Below are positions 1 through 26,293 of a DNA stretch of 64,000 nt, one piece after another. A program made the translations under genes and the position numbers. How positions within the stretch are numbered: position 1 is the stretch's first letter; every line of letters begins with the position of its first letter. The DNA comes from Pterobdella sp. o SKG-2022 (Eukaryota > Annelida > Clitellata > Hirudinida > Piscicolidae): the NCBI GenBank assembly GCA_964035795.1, contig OZ038320.1:26605705-26669704 (forward strand), written 5' to 3'. The notes beneath the pieces are model-generated. The model searched no databases. It saw only the letters and a program-made list of their open reading frames with translations, and was not told the DNA's origin.

Positions 1-3000
1 TGTTAAAAAAGTAACAAAGTGGCATTTTAACTTCATTCAATGGTGTTCGATAGACTATGTGGAATAGTACAGGTATATGAACATAATGATGGCTTTTGTA
101 TTAAAAGTAAAACTTTAAATTTTCAATTTTCGAGCCTAATGAGCCGACTTCAATTCTCTCACGTACAAAATCATGTAGAATATTGAAAAATCCGGAATGA
201 AAATGGACAGAAGTCAGCTAGTTAAACTGTGATTATTAAAACTATTGAAAACTAAATAATTTTTTTGTTACAAGAACAAAAAAATCATTATTTCATCCAA
301 CTTACAAACCATTTCAAGCCAAGTGGCGCACATGCAAACACAGTAGGCTGGTTTGGTCAAATTTTAAAATCGTGTAGCAAGAAAAAAAATGAAAATAAAT
401 AAAGATATAATAAATTTTTTTATTTTTATAATCGAAGTATTGATAAAATAAAGAAAAGGGTGTTTCTGTACTGTGTGAAGTGCTGAATGACTCCAAAAAA
501 GGTCAACAGATCTGTCAACGAGGGAAGCAACGTTTGACCTAGAAGTTTGTGTTCAGATGACGTCCTAGTATGAAACAGTAAATATTAGTGGAAATTATCA
601 AACAACTAATTGGTTCCTTCAAGAGGATTGGTGTGTTTAAAAAGCCTTCTTTGAAATTTTGTTTAAAATAAATTGATAGAAAAGGCAATTTTTTATACTT
701 TTCATTAAAAATTCAAATTTTCGAAAAATTCAACTTTGTCATAAATCATTATTATACAAATAAAACGATAAAAATTCTATTTATATTACTAAAAAAACAT
801 AAATGAAAGATTTGTTTAAAATAAAAATATGGAAAGCTGATCTTGTCTTTGACTTATATTCTCAAAACTAATAATTAAAATCTTTTTCAATGATGCTTTT
901 GAATGTTTGAAAGTTTCCTCTTGAAAAATTTTTAAAATATATGCCACAATAAAAATTGAAGTTTTTTTAAATAGAAAAATTACCAATTCTGGAATACGAA
1001 AACAATTTGTGATGACCGGATGCTGCTGAAAACAGGCAAATTTTGAGAGCTGATTTGTTTTTCTTTTTTTTTTTGTTTTTTTGGGTCATGAACGTTTTCA
1101 GGTGAAAAGTCTTATTTTTGTGGTCTGTTTTGGGGTAGTCATTATTATTTTTGTAAACAATTAAAATTACTTTTGAAGAAAAGTTATTTTGAGAATTCTG
1201 AAGTTTTTCGAAAACATTAATTAACCTATGTTTACTATCAGATTTGATAAAGTTTTATTGACATTTTGAAAGCGTTTTTTGAGTAAAAAGTAAAATTAGT
1301 TACATGGTAATTTAATCTTTTTTTAAATTTAAAAAACAAAAAATTAAAATTAAAATCCATCGATTAAATTATTCGTATTTTTTCCTATTAAATAGTATTC
1401 TTATTCAAAAATTAAATTATTAAATTGCAATAACTTGTTTTATAGACACAGTTGCTCGGTAATTTATGAGCGAATTGTATAAAATAAAAAAAACGTCCAA
1501 GCTTATAATATCAAGACCCCAGTATTAAAATAAAATAAATTCAGATTATTTTCGATGTTTATAATTGAGATCTCATGATTAGAAACATCATTTTGTTTTA
1601 TCACTGGATGTAAAACTCGGCTTAAACCTTGATTGCAAAGCTTTTAATACGAATTTTCTTAAAAGCGCTTTTGAACACCACAGAAAAAGCGCTGTATAAA
1701 TGGCTTATGACATAATAAATAAAAGAAATGTATTTTTTAATTTAGCATTATCTGCTTTTAATGTAAAGTTTGCGAGATATTTTTCAATTTAAACTAATTG
1801 ATTGAAGAAATTTATCAATTGAGTCATCCATCGCTTTTACACTCAAAAAGAGCAATTTCTAGTTGTATATATTTCTTTCACATTCAAAAGCTTTTATTCC
1901 ACTGAATCTTTCATCGTTTACTGCCATATTAATCAATCAATCTATAGATAGCATCGTAACAGAAATTGCATGCTGCAAGTCGTTTAAATGCGAAGTCCTT
2001 TGTTTAACAGGTTATCTTCGATATAATAAAAATGACTTCGAAGATTACAAATCCCAACAACTGCCACGTTTAAATTGAAATAAAGCTCTGAAACTCTTCT
2101 TATGGCATCTTAAAGAGCTTACCAAAGCACAACAACACAGCACAATTAATTATCCTAAATAGCACAATGCGAACATGCACTTGACGTTTTTAACTTAAAC
2201 TTAAGTCCTTTTTTGGCATTAAATTTATATTAAAATTAATCAAAACATCCTATTAACATTTGAAGCTCAAAATTTTAACTTCACCACCCAAGCTTCCAAG
2301 GTAGTTATGAATGTTCCATGTGGGTCGCCACTGTTTTCCATGCAGATGACAGAAATTTAAATTATCCGATATTCATTTTAAAAAAGTATATTGAAAATTT
2401 TTTGCATGAGAATATCTATAAAAATTATTTATTTAATACTTCTTCTCATTTATAGTTTTAATCAGTTTTAACTAAAGTTGCAAAATAAACATGCGATCAT
2501 TTATTTGAAATAAAAGTTTCAAAGAATTACTAAGCTTCAAACTGTAGAATTCAAATTCTTCAATAGTTTGTCGAATGTGAGAGGAGTCTGTTTACAATTA
2601 TATAGTGGAAATACTAAACGCTTATCGGGAACGACTCGATGTAAAATTTAAATAATTTATAACGCTTTAAATAAAAAATTTTATTTATTAGTAGAATTTT
2701 TTTTTTAATTTTTGGTAAACTCACTCACATATAATTTAATATCGTAAAAGCAAAACAGAAGCGTTTTTGAATTGTAGGAGACAGAATTTTTTATCTAAGA
2801 CTCTCACAAAACCTTCCGTGAGACAACCCCACATCATAACTTGATAATGCAAAGTAATCTGCCCAAAAGCTTCGTTTTTCTTCTGCAATTGTGTCTTCCA
2901 AACCATTCTGTTTCATCATCGTGTGTGAAAGTACGCTGATTATTGTGTTATGTGTTGAAGTTGAGGCTTTCCACCAACTTAAAAATCGAATGAACTTTAG

Positions 3001-4569
3001 TTTTCCATATTACTTTTTGAACAATTTTAATAATTGCTTTGAATAAAATTAATCAAAATATAAATTCATATTGTATATCAATAAAAATATTTAGGCTTAA
3101 TTAGCAAAAGTAAAAAAGAATAAAATATTTAAGTAGTCGAATGCTTTATACTCAGTACAAAGGTTTTGGTACTGAAGATACATTATAAAATACAATATAG
3201 AGTAAAATAGAAGATTCAACTTGATAGTTTTGAGAAGCTTCAGAACAATTTTTCATATAAAATGAACTAAAGTTTATCGAGTTGTGTCTGTTGTCTAAAT
3301 GTATTGTAATCTTAGTTTGGCCACCCCTTTAAAATCCATTTAATTATATCCCAAGTCAAAATCTCGTCTTTTCTCGTGAGTTTTAGTTTTGGTCTTTTTT
3401 TGTCTTTGATGTATTTAGTATCTTTCATACAAAAGCTTACCAAGGTTTGAAATAAATAAGATAGAATTCCATAATTTTTATTCGTTTTCGTCACTTACTG
3501 ATCATATTCGTAATGTTATTTGGATCTTCACAAATGTAATGGCATTTAAGATCATTAGTTTTCCAATTGTTTCAGCACTTACATGTTTATCTGCAATAGC
3601 AACCTGTATATCTTTATAAATAAAACACCCAATACTCATCATCAAAACCTTAATCTTTGGTCTTTAGAGCTTTATCTTGTGATATCAAACTAGCATGATG
3701 AGAGTACACTGAAAAAAAGCCGTTTTGGCGGTCCAAATGAAGAAATATCAAAGAGAAATTTATGGATGTCATCTCAAATAATTGCTAAAAAACTTGAATA
3801 AATTGTTAGCAATCGTATCTTCGAAGAGTACAGTATTAACTGCGAGAGGCTGAACACTAGGACGCTAGTTGATTGCATCTGGTGTCGAGAACAATAGCTC
3901 CAGCCAATATTTTCGTGATGGTGTTTTCAAGAAAAGGTTTAACAAAACAAATTCTTCTATTATAAAGAATTGAAAGTAGTTTTTTCAAAGTAAAAAACTA
4001 ATTTTTATTGAATTAAATAAATTAGAAATGCAGTGAACGAAACAAATAGAAGCCATTTAAACATTTGGCGATAAAATTGAAATTGACATATGACAAAATT
4101 ATTTTTTAATTTATATTTCATAACTAAACAGTAAGTCTCAGATTTAAAAAAAAAGTTTTTAGGTGTGAATTTGAATGGGTTAATAAACGTTTTACCGGCC
4201 AAAATATGTTGAGAGCTGCCCACGGAACAAATATTCATACAGGATTATTTTTGGAACCTTATTTATTCTCCAAAATAACTTAAATATTTATATATTATGA
4301 ATAAATTACTTGAAATAAAAATAATTTTATTATGAAAAAATTCCAAAAATGGAGCGTGCCAGAAGTTTTATTGAGCCAAACTTATCACAAAAGTAAATGA
4401 CGCAACTTGGAATTTAAAAGTTTTGGTACATATTGAGTCACTTCAACAAACTCCAAAAAATTATAATTGAAAATAAAAATAGAAAAATTCTGGTTCTTTT
4501 AGCAAAATCTATGGGCAGTTGAATGTAAAAGCTTGCAGGCCAGAATCACGTACTGACTAGCTCCAAGGA
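1..4569. other. Gene-poor AT-rich stretch
   Basis: I see no coding exon that I can support. Open frames are under about 75 codons, are rich in Phe/Ile/Leu/Lys/Asn, and lack domain signatures. A SINE-like tail (GCGCTGTATAAATG) lies near 1688-1701. It may be upstream intergenic DNA of the GPCR gene or an intron of a gene outside the window. Confidence 0.5.
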
Positions 4570-4743
4570 TACATGTAATTTAATGCGGTAGTTAAAAAGC
4601 ACTTTTTCTCGAAGCTCGAAGTGCTTGCTACAAGTTCAATGTAGCGAAAACACACTGAGAAACAGATGCTAATTGTCGGCCCACGTGGGATCGAACCCGG
4701 TAACTTTAGATACTCAGTCTCTACACACTGAGCCGGGCCGACA
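4570..4743 (-). mobile_element. tRNA-derived SINE, family A (minus strand)
   Basis: Read on the minus strand, the element opens with a tRNA-like head (GTCGGCCC, then a degenerate A box). A perfect B box (GGTTCGATCCC) lies at about 4686-4699. The acceptor-stem-like GTGGGCCGAC follows, and the anticodon region is shrunken, so it is not a working tRNA. The tail (CAGTGTGTTTTCGCTACATT, then CTTGTAGCAAGC and GTGCTTTTTAA) matches the plus-strand copy near 29026. B box plus a shared tail in two copies is the evidence for a SINE family. Confidence 0.85.
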
Positions 4744-7298
4744 ATGTATATAATTATCACATTTGTAAAATTCAACAAATTTGCTTCGTTTATTTTACTT
4801 AACTTAATTTGAAAAAATCAGTTCCTTTAATGAATAAGCATGGTGAAATCAAGTGGGTAATGTGGGCTGAAAATTTTCACGAAAAATCGTTGTTTTAATT
4901 AAATTTTATTCAATGATTTGAAATGCTTATAGTCACACATGCCTGTTAAACTGAAATGCATGTTCTAAGAAAACGCCTGAATTATTTTTAAAAGGTTCTG
5001 TGGTGGTAGGTCATTCATGGCTTGGGAAGCCTCTAAATGGAAGCTTTTTGGTTATTCTAAATATAAGCAAATAAAATTAAAGAATGTGAGAAAAGTCCAC
5101 TATCTCTTTATTGAGGGAAAATCAAAATTAAATGAGGCAGAAAAATGGATTTTCTAAAATAAAATTGAAGTTCAAGATTTGTCAACGTGTAGTTGAAACT
5201 TGAAGCCACTGAGGGATGTGTGCAAAAACTAACTCATTGATATATCGTGGTGGATTTCAGTCTTACAAGGTTTTTGAGCTTTAAAAGACTAAACTTCAAT
5301 TTCAAGAGTTAATTTAGAATACTTTAAGTTAAATTTCTGGAATGCATAAAAATTTTAAAATGTCAACAAGCATAAAAACACAATTTCTCAATAAAAGCTT
5401 TGTTAATTTGAATTTAAAATGAGTTTTTTGAATTTTTGATAAATTTTCGATCGTTGATTGCTTATATATTTTTTTTTTAAATTGTTAAAACCCTTAAAGT
5501 TAATTCAGCGCAATAAAAATCTTATTAAAAATTTTGAGAAATCAATTTTTTGCTAAAATAACAACTAATTATGAGATTCGAAAAAATTGCACGAAGTATT
5601 ATGAATTTAGAATTTTATCGCAAAACTATCCAATTGCTCATACTAATTTGGTTTCTGGAATATAAAAATGACAAGTTTCACAAAAACCAAAAAATAATTT
5701 TAAAATAAAAAATAAAAATTCGATTGATTTTCTAAAACGAAATTAAAACATTTATAGTTACCAATTAGCCAATAATAAATGTACTAGACACAAACACGCA
5801 GGTTCATTATGCAACGGGGTTTTTTGTAATCATAATTGATAACATTCATCACCCACTGCGTAGCCATTTTATGCTCCAAAATACTGATAATTTTTATTCT
5901 TGATTTATAAAATAAAAAAATCATATTCAAAATAAAAATTCAAGAGTTCATATCAAATTGTTGAATTTACTTTCAAATTGAAAAAATAATCGTTTTGCAA
6001 GCACGCAACAAGAATATACCATACCCAATTAGAGTCGACTTTCTCGAACATTAGTGGCAAAGTCTAAATATAGGGTTTTTGGATGACTTGTGTATTATTG
6101 ACTTCAAACTTAATGTTTGAACAACTAGTTCACAAAATCAATAAATGGAAATTTTAAAAATTTATTGATATTTTTCAACAAAAATTAATTTACGGAGTTC
6201 AAATTCAAAAGGTATTTCTCATTTAAATTTTCTATTGTTTTGTGAAAACTTTTCAGGAAAAAATTTTCGAGAAATAAAATATATGACAAATTTTAAAATT
6301 TTGACCGATTCTTCAAGTTTCAAACCAATAGCTTTTCAACGAAATAAAACAAAAAAAAAACTGAAAAATGCTCAAAAATTTGAATTTTTATGCAATTTAA
6401 AACACATATTTTTTAATTAAAATTCTTCCTCTTAATGAAGTTTTAAACTTAAAATATTACGCAGCACCTTTGATGCTATAAATGTGAAAGTCTATCGTGA
6501 GTATGTATATATAAGCCTCAAGGATAGTTTATTGAAATATATATATATATATAATGCAAAACGAGAAATTCTTCAAAATTGACTTGTTTGCTTTCATGTG
6601 TTGGTTAAGTTCGTTATTTTTAATTGCTTCTGTGATTAAAACAGTACTCTTCAAAAGTGTGAATTTAACTTGTCAAGTTGTTTCATTAAATCCATATTGC
6701 TTAGATAACTATTTAAAAAGTAAAAGAATATTGATTTTGATTTAGAAATTTCCTAAAAACCTTACGTTTCATAAAATAATTAACAAGAAATTTGTTATTT
6801 GAAATTTCAAAAAATTATAATTTTTAGATTAAAAGAATAATTCCAAAAAAAAATTTTTTATTTAAATTAAAACAAGATTTGAATACCGTTTTTCCAGATA
6901 AAACTAGGTTTTCCCAAAAAATTTAATAAACATCTTCAAGGTGCTCAGAACGACTACATCTTTGAAGTTAAACTGACAAATCCCCAAGTAAATTGAACAA
7001 TTCCGAAGGTTAAACTTCGAAACAATTCATCATATTTCTATTTTTCAAAATAAGTTTCTAATTTAAAATCAAAACCATGAAGCTGACTCATTCAACAAGT
7101 TCTTTTGTTATTTTGTGAGCTTCCCAGAAAACGTGTAACTTGTATGCAGCAAAGCTAATCCCATGTGACCTCAAACAGCATTAATGATTTTTTGATTTAC
7201 AATGCATCGACCGACACTCATAAAGCACATCGAAAATGTTCTTATTGAACATTAATCATTTGCGTTATTAGTATACAATAAAACTAGAAACCATTACA
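4744..7298. other. Intergenic, upstream of the GPCR gene
   Basis: AT-rich with no supported exon. A short TATATATA run lies at about 6541-6552, next to an unconvincing 63-codon frame. The GPCR start codon follows at 7299; its promoter or a 5' non-coding exon is probably in here but cannot be placed. Confidence 0.4.
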
Positions 7299-20878
<13,580 letters not shown>

Positions 20879-22670
20879 GTGGACTCACAACTCAATTCTG
20901 CTGCATGCTACCACAAAAACACAATTGAACACAAAACATTATGTTTCGAAAGTGGGAATGACTTCACTCATAGGTGGTTATCCACAAAGATATATATTTT
21001 AAAGTGGTTTCAATCTAACGATGTGTCTAGTTAATTTAGGAAGCCTCGTGTTATGAAGGAAAAATTTCTATTTTAGAATAGACGTCATGTATTGTGATTT
21101 TTGGTTACCGGTGGTATTCAATAGGATTAGCATCGTAGGTTTAAACAAACCATACACGGGGAAACATTACATTATCAGTATTCTTGAATGATGCACGTAT
21201 GAAGGTATTATGATCTGACGTACTCAATAAAAAAGTTTAACTCCCTACAGTTGCTTATGATAAAAACTGAAAATTTTTACCAAATAAACAAGATGTCATG
21301 ATGTATTTGAAAGGAGGTTACATTTGTGAAGCAAGCTGCTTGGAAACTAAGTATTAATTCGAAACTTTGAAATAAACTTTCAAAACTCAAATTGAAATTA
21401 TTTTTAATTTAAAAAATGTTTTTTTTAATAAACTATTCGAATATCTAGTTTGAAATTATTCCAAGTGTTAAATTAGCATGTGAGACTAGACAAAATAAAA
21501 GACGTCATCGTTAATTTGTTCCGTTCAAGTTCTACTATTTTTTAATAAATTTGAATTTTCTTTTCAAAAATAAGACTTTTTCGTGGAAAATCTTTTTTGA
21601 ATAGAATGTTGTTTTATAAATAAATGAGAATGAAACTTTGTACTCTAGAGCTGATCGCCAAGACGATTCCATAAAGACAAAAAAAATAATGAGACATGTT
21701 TTGATGTAATGACAACAATAATATTAATAAACTATTTCTATCAATAGTTTTAAAATTTTTTTTTATTTTAACGAGACAATTTTATGTTCATTTTTACATT
21801 TTTTATCAAAAACCCAGTCATTAAAGTAATAAGGTTTTTTAGTCATATTTCATTCATATTTTCGTGGTATATTTTGAAAAAAAATTTCTTATATAATTGT
21901 AATGCTGGGAATACTTTATTTTTAATTTTGGATAAAAAACTTGAGCTGACAATTTTTTGTACAAAACTTTGAAGGACGCTAGGTAATGTTTGCATAAAAG
22001 ATTGTTAAAGAGTCAATGAACAATTGAAATCAAAATAGTTCATTTTTAACAATGTTTCAAATTATCTGAATAAAAAAATTAAAACGCTGAGCTTTCTGGA
22101 TAATTATTAACCATGAAACCTCAAGAATTTATAACAATGAAAATCGATTTAAATGAGATAAAATCAAATTCAAGGTAGTGAACAATCATATATAACCGAT
22201 CTCTAAAATCAATTGTGATGAAAAAAACTAGTAAATAACTTTAAAATTTTTCAAGCAAATTTTGCAATTATAATAAATCATGAAATATATGATAGTATAA
22301 AGATAGAATATCAGTTTTTGCTCACTTAGGTCTAAAAATTCTCATTAAATCGATACTGACCCAAACTCAAAACAATTTATTTCCAAATATCAAAATGATG
22401 AAGAAACATCTATTAAAAACTCCAATGATCATAAGCATTCAAATCCGGAAACTTAAATAAGCAATTAAAGTAACTTTTAAATTATAATATTGAACAAAAA
22501 AAATTTTAAAGCAGCAAAAAATATTCTAAAGCTTTATATTCAAAAATCATTGGATTAATATTATAAATGAAAATTATTTTCAAAGCTTTATAATACTATA
22601 AATCATATTAAAACCAAGCTTCCAACAAGACCTATTGGTGGGGCTGGTGAAAAGAACTGGTTCAAAAACC
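20879..22670. other. Intergenic region
   Basis: AT-rich; no supported exon. AATAAA-type sites near 21222 could serve the GPCR transcript. The minus-strand gene at 22671-23547 ends at the right-hand edge. Confidence 0.5.
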
Positions 22671-23547
22671 TTAGAGAATCGCAAGGATGGTGCATAGAGC
22701 CACCATTAAGAATGACATGAAAGCCTGACAATTGAGGGCGATTTAATGGATTCATTGGGTTGATTGTTCAATGTTTCAAGTGTTTCGTTGATGAAATTAT
22801 TATAATATACTCAAGCTGTTACAGCATACAAAATGTGGAACGTGTTGAAAGTTATTCTTGCAACTCTTAAAAATCTCAATTATATATTTTTTATCCTCCA
22901 AATAAGCATTTTTAAAATTTCTACTAAGAAATATATCAGCATATATTTCCATTCAATTTTGCAAAGCACCGAAGCGCCCTGTAGTTTTGAAAACAGAATA
23001 ACTTCAAAAAAAACATTGAAACTAACACAAGGAGCTGAGTTGAAGATTACATCAAAATTGGAAACTCTTTCTGACTCTTCTGTGGTCGTTTTTTCAGTTG
23101 TTTTTATTGGGTCAGGAATCGGAATGGTTCCGGGAGAAGGTTCTTCTTCGATTTCTTTTTCAGTAACTATTTCTTCTTCATTTAGTATTTCTGTTAAATA
23201 AATTTTAAATATTATTTTAAATTTCACAAAATCAATGTTTTCAGTTGTTTAAAATAATTTTTTATCTTGCACACATAGGTTATCAAAAACCAAATATTAT
23301 ACTTTATAACGTAACAAAACACTCTAACCCTCAGTCTCGTCACATTTCATTGTGCCAACTGTGGAAAAAAAATTTCATTTAAGAAAACTATTGTTATCTG
23401 TTTCAAAGCTTAACTTTTTGCACAAGTGTTAATTTTATTTATTAATAACAAGAAATTTCTATATGAGCATATGTTATGGATGAAAGCGATAAGCATAAGA
23501 AAGACACTACCTAAGAGCACCAATACAAGAACAAACATAACTTTCAT
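22671..23547 (-). CDS. Small predicted secreted, GPI-anchored acidic Thr/Pro protein
   Basis: I do not recognise this gene. Four minus-strand exons (23547-23511, 23358-23329, 23190-23027, 22724-22671) join in frame (phases 1, 1, 0) to give 94 aa. The N-terminus MKVMFVLVLVLLVGTMKC is a classic signal peptide. The middle is acidic and rich in Glu, Thr and Pro (EKEIEEEPSPGTIPIPDP, TTEKTTTEES). The end is FNSAPC followed by a 17-residue hydrophobic tail (AFMSFLMVALCTILAIL) and stop. That is the layout of a GPI-attachment signal, with N-S-A as likely omega region. A single TM anchor is the alternative. Splice sites are canonical (gtagtg, gttaga, gttagt; all acceptors cag). Without splicing at 23027, the third exon would read on into an unconvincing tail. 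A TATATATATA run lies about 120 bp upstream of the ATG. The model rests on splice logic, not homology. Confidence 0.6.
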
Positions 23548-25738
23548 CTCGACTGAAGTTATTGAGTAATTACAAGTTTTAATTCCACCTAACTAAATGA
23601 TATATCACCTGGTTTTGTCAACTTAACTCTAGAAACGACACCTAATCACCACTTTAGTATGTATTGTATATATATATACTGAATCATGGCATACATTTAA
23701 TATAATTTCTTCATTAATGCTTCTTCAATCTTGATCAATCAATTAGTAACATGATTTAAGGCACAAAATACTTTATCATATGGCTTTTGTTTTGAAATAT
23801 TTGCAATGTTAAAAAAATTAAAACGGAATTCTACAGCGTTATTGTTTAAAAGTGTTGACCACGAATTTAAATTATTTCAACCAAAACTTGAAATAGCTGT
23901 CAACTGTCGGCTCTTAACAGACTCAAATGTGGCATGATAAGTCTCATGTTTAACCAATTGAGCTATCTTACCATCAAAACTGGTTCAAAATATCAAAAAA
24001 ACTAGTTTTTTAAGTTTAATAGCTCAAAAAGATTCGATTCACTGAGTAACTACTTTTGAAAAAACTTTTCAGTGAATCAGAAGGTTCAAGCTAATTAACT
24101 TATAACCATTTTTGGTTAATTTTTCCCATAAATTGATGTTGAAGACTGTTGTTATAATCATTTTTAGTTAAAATTTTCACCATATTTTTTGTAAGCTTTT
24201 CCCAATCAGAACTGAAGATAAAATATAAATTGGTGCCACAAGCTCAGTAATATTTGCCCATAGGCTTTCATTATATGCGCCAAACTCCTCTTGTCTAGCG
24301 TTGATTGGTTATATATTTACTAGAATCTAAACTTGCTGAATTTCAGTTAGAAAACCCCCAGATAACTAAAGTCGCATAAAGTTGCCGCTTGACCAGCTCA
24401 AACCATCTTCATTTACTACTGGAAACCATATAATGAGTAGTGAATGAAAAAGTTAAAAAAGCATCGTATGAAAGATTTTATAGACAATAATTTTATTTAT
24501 CGTTATTGATGCGTTATTAATCCGATCACTGTTTTATTTATAGGAACAATTATATGTGATATTAAATATGTGATCTTCAAGTTCTTGTCACCATAATTGT
24601 GTTTCATTAGTGTCTAAGCCAAAAAAAAAAATATTTAAAAAATTTAATTATAAAAAATACCAAATTTTTTAAAAAAATGAATTAAATTCAGAGAAATAGT
24701 TTGAAACTTAATCTTTCATCTGCATAAAATCAATTTGAATTTCACACTGTGAAACATCTGTTAAAAGGCATATCAAATGCAATTTAATATTATTTAATTT
24801 ATAATTAAATTAATATGTCAAAATAAATCCAAATTTTTATTTTAAATTAATTTTCGCTTTTATTTTTCATTTCGGAAATAACTAATTTATAAGTACACAT
24901 GAAGAAATTCAAGTTTGGAAACCTAATACTGCAGGAAAAACACTGGAGTATATTAAATAATTAAAAAACTAATATATCACGAAGTTTATTGTTCTTATAT
25001 AATTGGTTCAGACTATTCTACTTCGTATTATTAAATCTAACTTTCTAAAATACTCAAGTTTCCATTATCTAGTGTGCTTAGAAGTTATTAAACATAAAAA
25101 CCCCCGCTAATAACAAGCCTGGAACGCCCGATTTATTTTAAAGAAAAATAAGCTTAAAATTTCTAAAAAAGCTTTTTCAAAGATACACTCCAACTTCTAA
25201 ACTTGGAATTTAAAAATTAAAAAGTTTTTCTGTGAAAAAAAATCTTCAGTATTTTTTCTTGGGTAATTAATAATTCATTTTATTTTAGGAAGATTAATTG
25301 TAATCTCGAAGTGAAAGTCTTGCCATGGAGTTGAAAATCATTGTACATCAGACATATCAGCCGACGAGTTTTAGTCATGAACCTTCGTGGTTTTTTTGAG
25401 TTTTTGTTTTTTTAGTAATTGATTCATGTATTTCACTTCTTAAATCTTTTTTTACTTTCATTTATGATGGAACTCCATGTCACTATATTGATGGATGACA
25501 CCAGCACACGAGACATGCTTGGTTCGTTCAGGTTTGTGGTTGTCGATCTTGTAAAGATGGTGTTATTTTCTCATGTCATGATTTTCTTTTGAAATGATTT
25601 CAAAATTTATTGATCGAAGTAAAAAGAATTAATGGTTTGTCATACAACACTTTTAGGGTCAAAAAGATATTTAGTTTTTATTGTTTAAAAAAGTTTTCTT
25701 GGTTTTTTCAGAGACATCTTATGTATGTTTTGTATAGC
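23548..25738. other. Intergenic region
   Basis: AT-rich with no supported exon. It contains the presumed promoter of the minus-strand secreted-protein gene, including a TATATATATA run at about 23667-23679. Nothing else was recognised. Confidence 0.4.
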
Positions 25739-25937
25739 AATTAAACTTTAAAAACATCAATTGAGGATTCATAAATTTATTTAAAAGAAAAGCTATAATT
25801 TTCGATAAGTTTAGCCTTATCATAAAACATTAACCTACTTGGCTAATGTTTTATGATAAGGCTAAACTTATTGAAAATTATAGCTTTTCTTTTAAATAAA
25901 TGTATGAATCCTTAATTGATGTTTTCAAAGTTTAATT
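25739..25937. repeat. Near-perfect inverted repeat, 94-bp arms, 11-bp loop
   Basis: Arms 25739-25832 and 25844-25937 are reverse complements with only about four mismatches. The 11-nt spacer is ACCTACTTGGC. A transcript would fold into a long double-stranded hairpin. It sits about 360 bp upstream of RNPC3. It could be a foldback transposon or MITE, a palindromic duplication, or a source of hairpin small RNA. Confidence 0.95.
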
Positions 25938-26293
25938 TTCTTGATTTGTTTGGCGTCAGTAAATCCAATGTGGACATTGTTCAACAAACAGACAAGTATG
26001 AAATATATTGTGCGTCAAATAACTTATAGAAATAATACGAGCTTATCATCACTTACGTATTAGAAACCATTTTAAGAATCGGAGCGGCTAGTACCCAGAT
26101 AAGTTTTCACCAGCCAATAAAAGTCAAGCAGATTTTGACTTTAGAAATATTTTAATTTTTTTATAACATTTTTTTAATGGTTATATTACTAATTAATAAT
26201 TTAAAAATAAAATATTTGTTTTTATTTTAATAGATTTCATTTTTGGGTGAAAATTATTTTGTATCATATTATTAAGATTCATTTTTAAACGAG

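Noticed and set aside
1863..2078. 71-codon plus-strand frame
   Set aside because: Low complexity, no motif, no splice context.
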